In this document: positions 33,516-41,863 of the stretch, piece by piece
Layout: every line of letters starts with the position of its first letter
Numbering within the stretch: position 1 is the stretch's first letter
NCBI RefSeq assembly: GCF_028288205.1
Contig: NZ_JAQBOD010000018.1
Location: 62,001-126,000, forward strand
Length of the DNA: 64,000 nt
DNA from: Mucilaginibacter sp.
GTDB taxonomy: Bacteria; Bacteroidota; Bacteroidia; Sphingobacteriales; Sphingobacteriaceae
Direction: 5' to 3'
The notes under the pieces: model-generated
What the model was told of the DNA's origin: nothing
What the model saw: only the letters and a program-made list of their open reading frames with translations
Database searches by the model: none
Program-made: the position numbers and the translations under genes

Positions 33516-34490
33516 TTATTGCTGTTGCTGCTGCTGTTGTTGAATCATTTCCATATAGCGTTGATAGCTGTTTTTTACGATATGATTTGCAGCGGGGATA
33601 GTTGCCGGGGCAGCCGGATATTCGGCATTTTCATCATTTAAAAGCCCGTCATCATCAACAGTTACAGAAACTTCCAAACTATGGCCCGATGAGCCTTTGT
33701 ATATGCCTTTTACAGGCGAGCAATCCATAAAATTACGGCCCACTGCTAAGCGCACATGGTTTTCGTTAGCTATAATGTTATTGGTAGGATCAAGACCCAG
33801 CCAGCCATAATCAGGTATATAAGCTTCGGCCCAGGCATGGGTGGCGCCTTCGCCGCGCATGCCATTTTTATCCGTACAAATATAACCGCTTACATACCTG
33901 GCCGGTATTTTTACCATGCGCAGCATCTCTGCCAAAATATGGGCAAAATCCTGGCATACACCGGCTTTTAATTTCCATATCTCATCTAATGTTGTTTCAA
34001 CTGTGGTTACACCCTTTATATAGTTAAAATTATCATATACATACTGGCAAAACCGCAAAGCAACCTGATAAGGGATATCGTCTTTATTTCTTTCTGCTTC
34101 AACCACCTGCTTCAATTCTTCGAATCCATCAAAATACTCCTGCCTTAAAAAATCAATATAGGGAACCATGTATTGCAGTGGTTTCAGATCTTCCCATTGT
34201 TGGGCCGGAAAAATATCGTTTACCGGGTAAGGGCGGTGTTTTGTGCTCACCAATACCCTTGAATTAATAATTAAAACCGAGTGCGACTCGCTATATGTAA
34301 AACTCCCCACCTCATTACCGTAATAATCAATATGCTTATCAACAATTGGATTGCCGGTAATAATGATCTCCTGTTTTAAAACATCCTGGTACCCGTCTTT
34401 AATGGGAAACAAAATGATCTGGTTGGCGCTATCGCGCGCAGGGCTATCATAAATGTATTTGGTTATATGTTGTATTTCAAATTCAGGCAT
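33516..34490 (-). CDS. Transglutaminase family protein (last gene of the ATP-grasp/alpha-E operon)
   Basis: This 324-residue protein has an N-terminal bacterial transglutaminase domain (EFEIQHITKYIYDSPA...) and a central transglutaminase-like protease domain. The catalytic Cys is in WKLKAGVCQDFAHILAEML, the His in GATHAWAEAYIPDYGW and the Asp in LGLDPTNN. There is no signal peptide, so it is cytoplasmic. Together with the upstream alpha-E and circularly permuted ATP-grasp genes it forms a conserved gene set suggested to make or process peptides, though no product is known (from memory). An odd tail of eight or more glutamines is encoded by a CAG/CAA run at the 3' end. Confidence 0.9.
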   Translation of the reverse strand: MPEFEIQHITKYIYDSPARDSANQIILFPIKDGYQDVLKQEIIITGNPIVDKHIDYYGNEVGSFTYSESHSVLIINSRVLVSTKHRPYPVNDIFPAQQWEDLKPLQYMVPYIDFLRQEYFDGFEELKQVVEAERNKDDIPYQVALRFCQYVYDNFNYIKGVTTVETTLDEIWKLKAGVCQDFAHILAEMLRMVKIPARYVSGYICTDKNGMRGEGATHAWAEAYIPDYGWLGLDPTNNIIANENHVRLAVGRNFMDCSPVKGIYKGSSGHSLEVSVTVDDDGLLNDENAEYPAAPATIPAANHIVKNSYQRYMEMIQQQQQQQQ

Positions 34491-34504
34491 TTTTTTTAAT
34501 TATT

Positions 34505-34575
34505 TAATTTGATGATTTGAGAATTTGAAAATGCGTTCATTTTCAAATATCCAAATTCACATTTTCAAATTTACG
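34505..34575. repeat. Intercistronic quasi-palindrome with TTTGAAAATG words
   Basis: GAATTTGAAAATG and CATTTTCAAATAT pair around a CGTT loop. Further out, GATGATTTGAGAATTTG and CAAATTCACATTTTCAAATTT continue imperfectly. It fills the spacer between the alpha-E gene and the transglutaminase gene and reaches the alpha-E stop codon. Confidence 0.8.
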
Positions 34576-35512
34576 AATTTGCAAAATAATGTTCATTAAG
34601 TGAGTCTGCAATACCATAGAGTTCGCTTCTTATCTGGGTAAGGAAAGCATGTAAGCCCTCCTGCCTGATAGTTCTTACAGAGCTGTATTTAATACGACTT
34701 TGCAACCGGCCTATCTTGAAAGACATATCCCTGAAATCGTCCATATTACTATCGTTTTGCAAACGCTCAAAATACCGTTGGATATTATTAACCGAATAAA
34801 TAACCGAACGAGGGAAATCGTTATTTAAAACTACCTGTTCCAATACATTTTCGGCTTCGAAACCCTCGCGATAGGTTTTTAGATACAGTTCATACCCGCC
34901 CAGCGAAAGCAATAAATGTTTCCAGTAAGTGGTATCCGTTAACAGATCGGGATTATCACTTATCGAACCAAATTTAGTATCCAAAATATCAACAGACTGT
35001 ATGGCGCGTTCCAGGTATTTACCAATATTCATAAAACTGCGGCCCTCGCCGCGTTCCATAGTAATTTCAACAGTACCATAATAAAGCATTACCTGTTTTA
35101 TTAAAACATCCAATACGCTTATAGGGTCTTCACGCTGTAGAGCGCGCTCCAGCTTAGTATCTTTTACCGTATGGTAATATTCATTAAGGCATTGCCAAAG
35201 ATCTTTGGTTATGTGCTCCTGTACGCTACGGGCATTTTCGCGGGCAAGGGTAATAATGTTTAATACCGAGTTTGAATTGTTTTTACCCATTATCATATAT
35301 TTCAATACAGCACGGCTATCATTACCCAGGTCCTCGCCTTCATCATCATCATCATCAAGGCCGGCAAATATGCGTATTACCGGCTCCCAGGTAAATTCCT
35401 GTATAGCATCTTGCGACGAAGCATAATTTATTTTAAGCATGCGCAGCATACCATCGCTACGCTCTATGTACCTGCTTTGCCAATATAAACTTGCTGCTAC
35501 CCTACTTAACAT
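34571..35512 (-). CDS. Alpha-E domain-containing protein
   Basis: This 313-residue, almost all-helical protein matches the alpha-E family (DUF403). The N-terminus MLSRVAASLYWQSRYIERSDGM is diagnostic, followed by NARSVQEHITKDLWQCLNEYY and FMNIGKYLERAIQSVDILD. It accompanies the circularly permuted ATP-grasp protein and transglutaminase in the same order in many bacteria. It probably binds or activates the peptide or substrate of the ATP-grasp enzyme, but the mechanism is not established. A stretch of seven acidic residues (DDDDEGED, about residues 51-58) lies in a variable loop. Confidence 0.93.
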   Translation of the reverse strand: MLSRVAASLYWQSRYIERSDGMLRMLKINYASSQDAIQEFTWEPVIRIFAGLDDDDDEGEDLGNDSRAVLKYMIMGKNNSNSVLNIITLARENARSVQEHITKDLWQCLNEYYHTVKDTKLERALQREDPISVLDVLIKQVMLYYGTVEITMERGEGRSFMNIGKYLERAIQSVDILDTKFGSISDNPDLLTDTTYWKHLLLSLGGYELYLKTYREGFEAENVLEQVVLNNDFPRSVIYSVNNIQRYFERLQNDSNMDDFRDMSFKIGRLQSRIKYSSVRTIRQEGLHAFLTQIRSELYGIADSLNEHYFANS

Positions 35513-35518
35513 ATACTC

Positions 35519-35622
35519 TGCCCCCTAACCCCCTAAAGGGGGAACAATTATTAATTATTTTATTTGTTAATTTCTTCATGCAAATTATATATAATTACTC
35601 CCCTTTAGTGAGCCGGGGGCTA
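35519..35622. repeat. Intercistronic inverted element with CCCCCTAAAGGGG arms
   Basis: GCCCCCTAACCCCCTAAAGG on the left matches the reverse complement of CCCTTTAGTGAGCCGGGGGC on the right, with an AT-rich loop of about 55 bp. It fills the spacer between the ATP-grasp and alpha-E genes, and its right arm overlaps the ATP-grasp stop codon. Confidence 0.75.
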
Positions 35623-37068
35623 TGCCAGTACCCAGGTATCTTTACTACCGCCTCCCTGCGAACTGTTCACTACCAACGAGCCTTCGGTTAACGCTACGCG
35701 GGTTAGCCCGCCCGGTACTATTTCAATGCCATCAGGCCCGCATAAAGCGTATGGCCTGAGGTCAATACGGCGTGGCTTTAATTCGCCCTGCATATAACAA
35801 GGCGCTGCCGAAAGACTTATGGTTGGCTGTGCTATAAAATTGCGCGGATCTTTTAATATCTCTTTTTTATAATCATCTATTTCCTGTTCAGTCGCTGCAT
35901 GGCCCATTAGCATGCCGTATCCGCCGCTGCCATTGGTTCTTTTAACTACCATATTGTTCAGGTTTTTAAACACGTACGCGCGTTCATCATCGTTACCTAA
36001 TTGATGGGTAGGTACATTTTTCAGAATGGGTTCTTCATTTAAATAATAGCGTATCATATCGGGTACATAAGTGTACACCGCTTTATCATCGGCTACGCCA
36101 TTGCCAATAGCGTTTACTATGGCAACATTGCCTTTGCGGTACGCGCCCATAATACCGGCTACACCCAGCATACTGCCCGGGTTAAATACCAGCGGGTCAA
36201 GATACTCATCATCAACACGGCGGTAAATTACATCTACCTGTTGCAGGCCTATGGTAGTTTTCATGTATACTTTATGATTGTTCACCACCAGGTCTCGCCC
36301 CTCAACCAGCTCAACACCCATTAAACGGGCAAGCGTAGTGTGCTCAAAATAAGCCGAGTTATAAATACCCGGACTAAGCAATACAATATTAGGATTGGCT
36401 ATTTGCCTTGGCGAAAGCGCCAATAAGTTTTTATACAGTATAGTGGGATATTCTGTTACACTACGCACGCCACACTGTGGCAGCAGATCCGGGAAGAGGC
36501 GTTTAGTAATTTCGCGGTTCTCCAGCATATAGCTTACGCCCGATGGGGTGCGTAGGTTATCTTCTAATACATAAAATGTTCCGTCATGGTCACGTATCAG
36601 GTCAATGCCCGATATATGGATGTAAATATCATAAGGCACCTGCAACTGGTACATTTCGCGCAGGAAATGCGGGCAGGAGTAAATAATATCAATAGGTACT
36701 ATGCCGTCTTTTATGATGAACTGGTTGTGATATATATCCTTTAAAAAGTGATTAAGCGCGGTTAAACGTTGCTTAATGCCTTTCTCAACAAATGCCCATT
36801 CGGCAGCGGTAATAATGCGGGGGATAATATCGAACGGAAATATCTTTTCAATACCCTCGCCGCTGTTATAAACGGTAAAGGTTATGCCCTGGCTCATAAA
36901 AAGCCGTTTGGCCAGCTCTTCCTTTTTATTCAGATCGTCAGCCGATTCTTTTGATATATACTCTATTACCTTGCGGTAATGTTCACGCACGCTGGCATCT
37001 GCCCCATACATTTCGTCCCAAACACCACTAATGGGGCTGTATTTATCAAAATAAGCTGATTCCTGCAT
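35620..37068 (-). CDS. Circularly permuted ATP-grasp protein (CP_ATPgrasp type 2)
   Basis: This 482-residue enzyme is the first gene of the operon. The permuted ATP-grasp fold is seen from motifs in family order: GVWDEMYGADASVREHY, FPFDIIPRIITAAEW, DGTFYVLEDNLRTPSGVSYML, DVIYRRVDDEYLDP, NAIGNGVADDKAVYTYVPDMI and MVVKRTNGSGGYGM. The last is the nucleotide-binding loop. Such enzymes form amide bonds by acyl phosphate activation; the peptide or acid substrate here is unknown. The start at 37068 (MQESAYFDKYSPISG) is the family start. Alpha-E and transglutaminase genes follow. Confidence 0.93.
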   Translation of the reverse strand: MQESAYFDKYSPISGVWDEMYGADASVREHYRKVIEYISKESADDLNKKEELAKRLFMSQGITFTVYNSGEGIEKIFPFDIIPRIITAAEWAFVEKGIKQRLTALNHFLKDIYHNQFIIKDGIVPIDIIYSCPHFLREMYQLQVPYDIYIHISGIDLIRDHDGTFYVLEDNLRTPSGVSYMLENREITKRLFPDLLPQCGVRSVTEYPTILYKNLLALSPRQIANPNIVLLSPGIYNSAYFEHTTLARLMGVELVEGRDLVVNNHKVYMKTTIGLQQVDVIYRRVDDEYLDPLVFNPGSMLGVAGIMGAYRKGNVAIVNAIGNGVADDKAVYTYVPDMIRYYLNEEPILKNVPTHQLGNDDERAYVFKNLNNMVVKRTNGSGGYGMLMGHAATEQEIDDYKKEILKDPRNFIAQPTISLSAAPCYMQGELKPRRIDLRPYALCGPDGIEIVPGGLTRVALTEGSLVVNSSQGGGSKDTWVLA

Positions 37069-37714
37069 GAAAAAATTAAGTTAATGGTAACCGGTTATTT
37101 ATAAAACCGTAATATATGAACTGTTTTTAGATAACTGCAAGTTTTTTTGAAAAATTTACAATTTTTTATAATCTATTTTGTCAAATTCACTATAAAATAG
37201 CTAAAATTTAATCAATATTTTATATTATTTATTAATAAAGGCAAAGTTTTACTGATTGACAGATCAATTTTTAAGAAAATATTTGATGCTTTTAAAAATC
37301 AGTCTGAATTTTCTTTGCTTAACCCGACCGGCGAAAATAAATACGATGATAAGATAACACAAATTTAGCTAAGAAACTATCTAAAAACAATAAAACGACA
37401 TCATTATAAAGAACGACAACCCGTGAAGTAAGCAAATGCAGCAATAAACCTATACCCGTTAAATGTTATTACTGTACTGTACCACGAACACGTTGGTGCA
37501 CCTGGGTACACCCTGGTACACTAAAAATTGTAATTAGCTGAAAATCAACCACGGTAAATTATTGCCAAACAAACTAACTATTAAATTTAACGTGTTTAGC
37601 AATTGAAAATTAAGCAGCACACGCAGGTTTGTGTATCATTATTTTAATGCGTTTGCCCTGGGCACCCTGACAGGAATTTGTAAGTACCGGTTCAAAATTA
37701 TTAACTTGCCTGCT
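37069..37714. other. 646-bp AT-rich divergent spacer
   Basis: This gap separates the divergent ATP-grasp and PfkB genes. Apart from the repeat element at 37470-37565 I see no gene. The GTG at 37631 opens the PfkB frame earlier, but the family start is at 37715. Strong regulatory sequences were not recognised. Confidence 0.5.
37470..37565. repeat. Word-array element, copy 4 (GTGTACC words)
   Basis: On the minus strand there are four 10-bp units in a row: GTGTACCAGG, GTGTACCCAG, GTGCACCAAC and a partial GTGTTCGTGG. They are followed by the core TTGTAATTAGCTGAAAATCA (plus strand), which corresponds to the core of the TGTTTCA elements. The core and the array position match copies 1-3, while the word differs. 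Confidence 0.55.
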
Positions 37715-38590
37715 ATGTATGATATTTGCTGCGTAGGGCACATAACATCTGATAAAATAGTTAATACCCAAACGGTGATGCACATGCCGGGTGGTACGGC
37801 GCTTTATTTTTCGTGCGCGATGAATAAGCTGGATGTTAGCTATGTGTTAGTAACCGCGCTTGGCGAAGCGGAAATGCAATATGTAACCAACCTGCGTGCC
37901 AAAGGCATTGAGGTAAAAGTACAGCCCAGTAAACATACCGTTATTTTTGAAAACATATATGCCAAAAACCAGGATGAGCGCACCCAAAATGTACTGCAAA
38001 TAGCTGATCCTTTCACCATGGAGCAATTGCAGCAGGTAGATGCGAAAGTGTTCCATTTGGGTCCGTTATTAGCTGATGATTTTAGTACCGGTCTTATAAA
38101 AACCTTATCCGCTAAGGGCCGCATAGCATTAGATGTGCAGGGCTATTTACGCAAGGTAATAAACCAAAAAGTATATCTAACTAACTGGCCCGATAAAAGC
38201 ATAGCGCTGCAATACATTGATATTTTGAAAGCAGATGTTGCAGAGCTGGCTGCCTTATCGGGTTATAAAACATTGAATGATGGTGTTAAGTTCCTGGCAG
38301 ATCTGGGCGTAAAAGAAGCGGTGATCACCAACGGCAGCATGGGATCTGTAATTTTTAGTGACGGTGTTTTTTATGAGATACCTGCCTATCGCCCAAAAAC
38401 CGTGGTAGATGCTACCGGCTGCGGCGACACTTATATGGCCGGGTATTTATACCGGCGCATTAAAGGCGCGGGCTTACAACAATCGGGCGAATTTGCTGCT
38501 GCTATGGCCGGGCTTAAAACCACATCGCCGGGGCCGTTTAACGGGACAGAAGACGATGTACTGAACTTTTTAGCCGGCAATCAACGGTAG
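37715..38590 (+). CDS. PfkB-family carbohydrate kinase
   Basis: This sugar kinase of the ribokinase/PfkB family has 291 residues from the chosen start MYDICCVGHITSDKIV. The longer GTG-started frame adds 28 residues with no family match. Markers are MPGGTALYFSCAMNKLDV, IALDVQGYLRKV, LKADVAELAALSG, VITNGSMGSVIFSD and the C-terminal VVDATGCGDTYMAGYLYRR, which has the catalytic Asp and anion hole (D-x-T-G-x-G-D). Substrate preference is not predictable, though its shape is like bacteroidal fructokinase- or inosine-type kinases. Confidence 0.92.
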   Translation: MYDICCVGHITSDKIVNTQTVMHMPGGTALYFSCAMNKLDVSYVLVTALGEAEMQYVTNLRAKGIEVKVQPSKHTVIFENIYAKNQDERTQNVLQIADPFTMEQLQQVDAKVFHLGPLLADDFSTGLIKTLSAKGRIALDVQGYLRKVINQKVYLTNWPDKSIALQYIDILKADVAELAALSGYKTLNDGVKFLADLGVKEAVITNGSMGSVIFSDGVFYEIPAYRPKTVVDATGCGDTYMAGYLYRRIKGAGLQQSGEFAAAMAGLKTTSPGPFNGTEDDVLNFLAGNQR

Positions 38591-38591
38591 A

Positions 38592-39116
38592 TTATCCGCC
38601 CCCTATTTTTTTCCAATAGAATTTGGTTCCTGTTAAACCGCCGTGTGGTTTATAGGCATAGTTTGGTATTTCTCCGGCAAAGTTAAACCCCAACCCCTCA
38701 TAAAACTTAGAAGCGCCGCCATCAGTAGCGGTATCAAGTACCAACAGGGTGCGTTGTTTCTTTATCGCCAATTGCTCGGCAGTTTGCATGAGTGCTTTGG
38801 CTATGCCTCTGTCCCGATGACTTATTCTGGTCATCATTTTGGCTATCTCGGCACGATGCGGTTGATTTTGCGGACAGTTAAGTAGCAATGTTACCGTTCC
38901 CACTAAAGCTTCGCCATCATAGGCACCTAAAACAATACGTTCGCCCTTATCAGCAGCCATTAGTGATTCCGTCCAAAAATCATTTGCCATAGTTAATGAC
39001 AGCGGATGCATGAAGGTAACCGAACTGCCATCAGCTACGGTTTCAATTAATAATTCGCTTAGCGCCGATCGAATTTGCGGCGTGTAAGTTAACTGAAGTA
39101 TCTCGATCTGACTCAT
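38592..39116 (-). CDS. GNAT family N-acetyltransferase
   Basis: The start is placed at 39116 (MSQIEILQLTYTPQIRSAL), giving 174 residues; the longer frame overlaps the GH8 gene end. The acetyl-CoA-binding core is EIAKMMTRISHRDRGIAKALMQTAEQLA (R/Q-x-x-G-x-G/A-like loop HRDRGIAKAL), preceded by the strand ALVGTVTLLLN. Typical GNAT strand 5 follows as LLVLDTATDGGASKFYEGLGFN. No substrate can be inferred. It converges with the PfkB gene, whose stop lies 1 nt away. Confidence 0.88.
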   Translation of the reverse strand: MSQIEILQLTYTPQIRSALSELLIETVADGSSVTFMHPLSLTMANDFWTESLMAADKGERIVLGAYDGEALVGTVTLLLNCPQNQPHRAEIAKMMTRISHRDRGIAKALMQTAEQLAIKKQRTLLVLDTATDGGASKFYEGLGFNFAGEIPNYAYKPHGGLTGTKFYWKKIGGG

Positions 39117-39139
39117 GGTCATTAAAAATACGATTATAA

Positions 39140-40369
39140 TTAATACGGCCAATAATTGCCCGACAGGATGAGCATATTTAATAGCTTAATGCTGTTATCG
39201 TAATAGTCATAATCATTTAGCTTAAATCCGGTCAAATAATCCCAAAGGTTATTTAGCCATACCTGGTTTTTATTATCAACCATAGCCGACACCGCGAACG
39301 GTGCCACAAAGCTCAAAGCTTCAAAATAACGGTCCTGAATATCATCACCTGCCAAAGTATAACCGGCGGATAAATTGTAAGTGTTGTTATTGGTGGTCGC
39401 ACGTATCCAGCGATTAATTTTTGCTACGATCGTTTTTGATCGCATATTGCCCGTCATTAAATAATCAGTAGCAATACGCCAGGGCACACGGCAGGCATTG
39501 TAGTTATATTGCCCGTCGTACCTGTCCTCTAAAAAATGCGAGGCCGCAGGTTTGGGCTTTTTATTTAGGTTGATGATAAAATCGGGCAGCAAGCCCGCAT
39601 CCGGGCTGTAGTTGCTTTGCATGGTAGCAAACAGCCGATAACCGGCGTCAATAACTTTACTCCATCTACCGTCTTTTGTTATTTGTTGAAATGCCTTAAA
39701 ATAAGCCGGCATAAAATCAGATGAGCGCATAGCGAAGTAATCTTTGCTTTCGTCTTCCACGCCATCACTCAATAAAACAGACCAGACTTGATGGTTGATC
39801 TCATATTGCATAATTGCATTAATACTGGCCTTAGCCTCCTGCAAATAGTTTATAGCGCCACTATTGCCCCATTGCCGGGCGGCCAGCAGAAGTGAGTACG
39901 CTACATCCATATCCCCATCTGTCGCGGATGTTTTGTCGAGGTCATTGCCATTGATTTTTTGTGCCCATGCCATCAGATATTTACTTTTATTACTGGGGTG
40001 TGCCCGGTAATAGCGAAATAAATTATCGAAGGTGATCTTCGCGTTTTTATCATAACCGGCCATTAACGCCACAACGATCATCCCATATCCCTGCCCTTCT
40101 GATACGCACTGCTTACCACCCTTGCCCTCGAACCAAATATAGCTTTGGGGCTTGCCGGCTACGGTTTTTATAAAACGCGATTTCCATTCGCTATAAAAGC
40201 CGCTTGTGATATTATCCATTTGTACCTGGGTAATATGGCTGGGTTTTATAGTTCCGGCAAAATAGCTATTATGTTGCGGGAAAGGCCTTAAAGGCAATTG
40301 GGCAAATGCGGATGAACGGCAGCAGAGCATCAACATAAATAACCCTGCAAATTGGTACTTGAGGCGCAT
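39140..40369 (-). CDS. Glycoside hydrolase family 8 endoglucanase-like secreted protein
   Basis: This 409-residue protein has a signal peptide (FAGLFMLMLCCRSSAFAQ) and a GH8 (alpha/alpha)6-barrel domain. The acid catalyst Glu lies in KQCVSEGQGYGMIVVALMAGYD, and DKTSATDGDMDVAYSLLLAA carries the conserved Asp residues. NACRVPWRIATDYLMTG is another family marker. GH8 enzymes act on beta-1,4 glucans (cellulose, chitosan, xylan). Without neighbouring polysaccharide-utilisation or bcs genes, the substrate is open. A GNAT gene follows 23 nt downstream. Confidence 0.92.
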   Translation of the reverse strand: MRLKYQFAGLFMLMLCCRSSAFAQLPLRPFPQHNSYFAGTIKPSHITQVQMDNITSGFYSEWKSRFIKTVAGKPQSYIWFEGKGGKQCVSEGQGYGMIVVALMAGYDKNAKITFDNLFRYYRAHPSNKSKYLMAWAQKINGNDLDKTSATDGDMDVAYSLLLAARQWGNSGAINYLQEAKASINAIMQYEINHQVWSVLLSDGVEDESKDYFAMRSSDFMPAYFKAFQQITKDGRWSKVIDAGYRLFATMQSNYSPDAGLLPDFIINLNKKPKPAASHFLEDRYDGQYNYNACRVPWRIATDYLMTGNMRSKTIVAKINRWIRATTNNNTYNLSAGYTLAGDDIQDRYFEALSFVAPFAVSAMVDNKNQVWLNNLWDYLTGFKLNDYDYYDNSIKLLNMLILSGNYWPY

Positions 40370-40527
40370 TTATAAAAATACAAACTTTACTTAAGTAAAA
40401 AACATGCCATACTCTGGGGCAAAAATTCCCATAAGCACCCCACGAAACATGCTATAAATATCTGTTTTGAACTTAAACTGCCGTTGGTTCTTTTTTTGTT
40501 TTGGCTTAAACAGCTAAATAAAATAAT

Positions 40528-40716
40528 ATGAGACAAAAATTTTATTTCGACACAACTGCGGCTACAATGGTTATTGTTGCGGTAACGTTAATTATAATAT
40601 GCTTTATGGATAATGACAGCTCACGAAATGTTTTTGCAGGCATAACACTATTTGTCTGCATCGTGCTGTTTACCGGGGCCATATTACTGCGCGGCGTTAC
40701 AGATAGAATTGGCTAA
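40528..40716 (+). CDS. Small two-span membrane protein
   Basis: This 62-residue product has two hydrophobic spans (about residues 12-27, TMVIVAVTLIIICFM, and 37-53, VFAGITLFVCIVLFTGAILL) joined by a short DNDSSRN loop. It is in a 400-bp gap between the GH8 and peptidase genes and starts with ATG. The pattern and absence of a conflicting gene make it a plausible true small protein. I recognise no family. Confidence 0.55.
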   Translation: MRQKFYFDTTAATMVIVAVTLIIICFMDNDSSRNVFAGITLFVCIVLFTGAILLRGVTDRIG

Positions 40717-40777
40717 TATCTATCGTTGTACTACAATTTCTGCAAGCAAGGCTTAGTGTATTTGTTTACCTGCGGAA

Positions 40778-41569
40778 TTAACTACTTTTTGCGGGAGCCT
40801 GCCTGAATATTTGGCTTAGCTGTAAATAAAGTTCCGGGTGGTTCTGTTGAAATTGCTCGGGCTTTTCAAAAAAGTATTCTGATGCCACGGCTAAAAATTC
40901 TGCTTCGTTTGTTAACGCGTAAGGATTAATATCTGATCTTCCATTTTTTATCCTGCGCATTTCCTGGTGCATTAAGCTAAGCCAGGGGGCAGCATATTCA
41001 TGCGCCATTAATTGTTCGGGTATGCCATCTGTCGCACCGTCTGACTTATCTACCAGGTGCACAAACTCATGTATGGCCGTATTTTCCCTGCCGGATTCTG
41101 CCGAAAAACCTTTTAACAACGCCGGCCTTGAAAGTATCATCTGCCCGTTCATGTAACCCGAACCTACCATGCCCATTATATTGCGGCTGCCGCCTTCAAA
41201 CTGATATTCGTTATCAAAAGTATCCGGGTACAGTATTACGTTGGTTAAATTGCGGTACTCCCAATTACCCAGGCCAAACACCGGGATAACGGCGCTTGAC
41301 GCTATCAGCATACGGTCTGTATCAGTAATATCTGTGCCAACACCCTCAATGTTTACATATTGCAAAAAGGCGGCTACCTGGCTTTCAAATCGTTTCCTTT
41401 CAGCCTGGCTTAGCTTATGGTAATAGTTAACGTGCGCGTTTAATAATAACTGCAAAGGTTTATCCAGCTTTTGCATCCCGGCAGGCATAGCGCCGCCTTG
41501 TTTACGAAAAATAACCCAGGCCAGAAGTGCGATTATGAGAATGACAATAACAAAATATGTAGTGAACAT
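40778..41569 (-). CDS. M90-type zinc metallopeptidase (MtfA-like)
   Basis: This 263-residue membrane-anchored peptidase begins with one span (YFVIVILIIALLAWVIF). HEFVHLVD gives the HExxH zinc site, and a downstream Glu in TNEAEFLAVASEYFFEKPEQF is the likely third ligand. The blocks ERKRFESQVAAFLQY and IASSAVIPVFGLGNWEYRNL match the M90/MtfA family (zinc-dependent peptidases, named for the E. coli regulator of the Mlc glucose repressor). The family is widespread with no firm function in Bacteroidota. It is read towards the small membrane protein gene. Confidence 0.88.
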   Translation of the reverse strand: MFTTYFVIVILIIALLAWVIFRKQGGAMPAGMQKLDKPLQLLLNAHVNYYHKLSQAERKRFESQVAAFLQYVNIEGVGTDITDTDRMLIASSAVIPVFGLGNWEYRNLTNVILYPDTFDNEYQFEGGSRNIMGMVGSGYMNGQMILSRPALLKGFSAESGRENTAIHEFVHLVDKSDGATDGIPEQLMAHEYAAPWLSLMHQEMRRIKNGRSDINPYALTNEAEFLAVASEYFFEKPEQFQQNHPELYLQLSQIFRQAPAKSS

Positions 41570-41683
41570 TTGGTGTTGTTTTATTTGCTAAGGTATAAGC
41601 CCGAAATATGGAGAATTGTTTATAAATAACAAAATACCCATCTACATCTCGATCATCACTTAGGGCAGTTTGGGGTGTAGCGT

Positions 41684-41750
41684 AGCGCTACACTTGCTAC
41701 ATCTGGCAAAATAGTGCCCCCTTAATTGTGCTTTTATGTAGCAGTCCTGC
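41684..41750. repeat. TGTAGCG palindromic repeat
   Basis: The segment GTGTAGCGTAGCGCTACAC is a palindrome with an extra TGTAG unit, followed by TTGCTACATC and, downstream, TATGTAGCAGTCC. TGTAG words recur in both orientations, in the style of the other word-based elements. The spacer holds no gene. Confidence 0.55.
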
Positions 41751-41863
41751 TATTTAATTAGTAAAACAAAACATTCCCGCAATAATATTTATTTATCGTT
41801 TAAGGCAACCCTGCCGCAACCTACAGGCGTATTAATAATAAACCATCTACTAAATTTTAGATT

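Noticed and set aside
39140-40369. Part of a cellulose synthesis (bcs) cluster because of the GH8 enzyme
   Set aside because: No bcs genes are adjacent; the neighbours are a GNAT enzyme and a small membrane protein.
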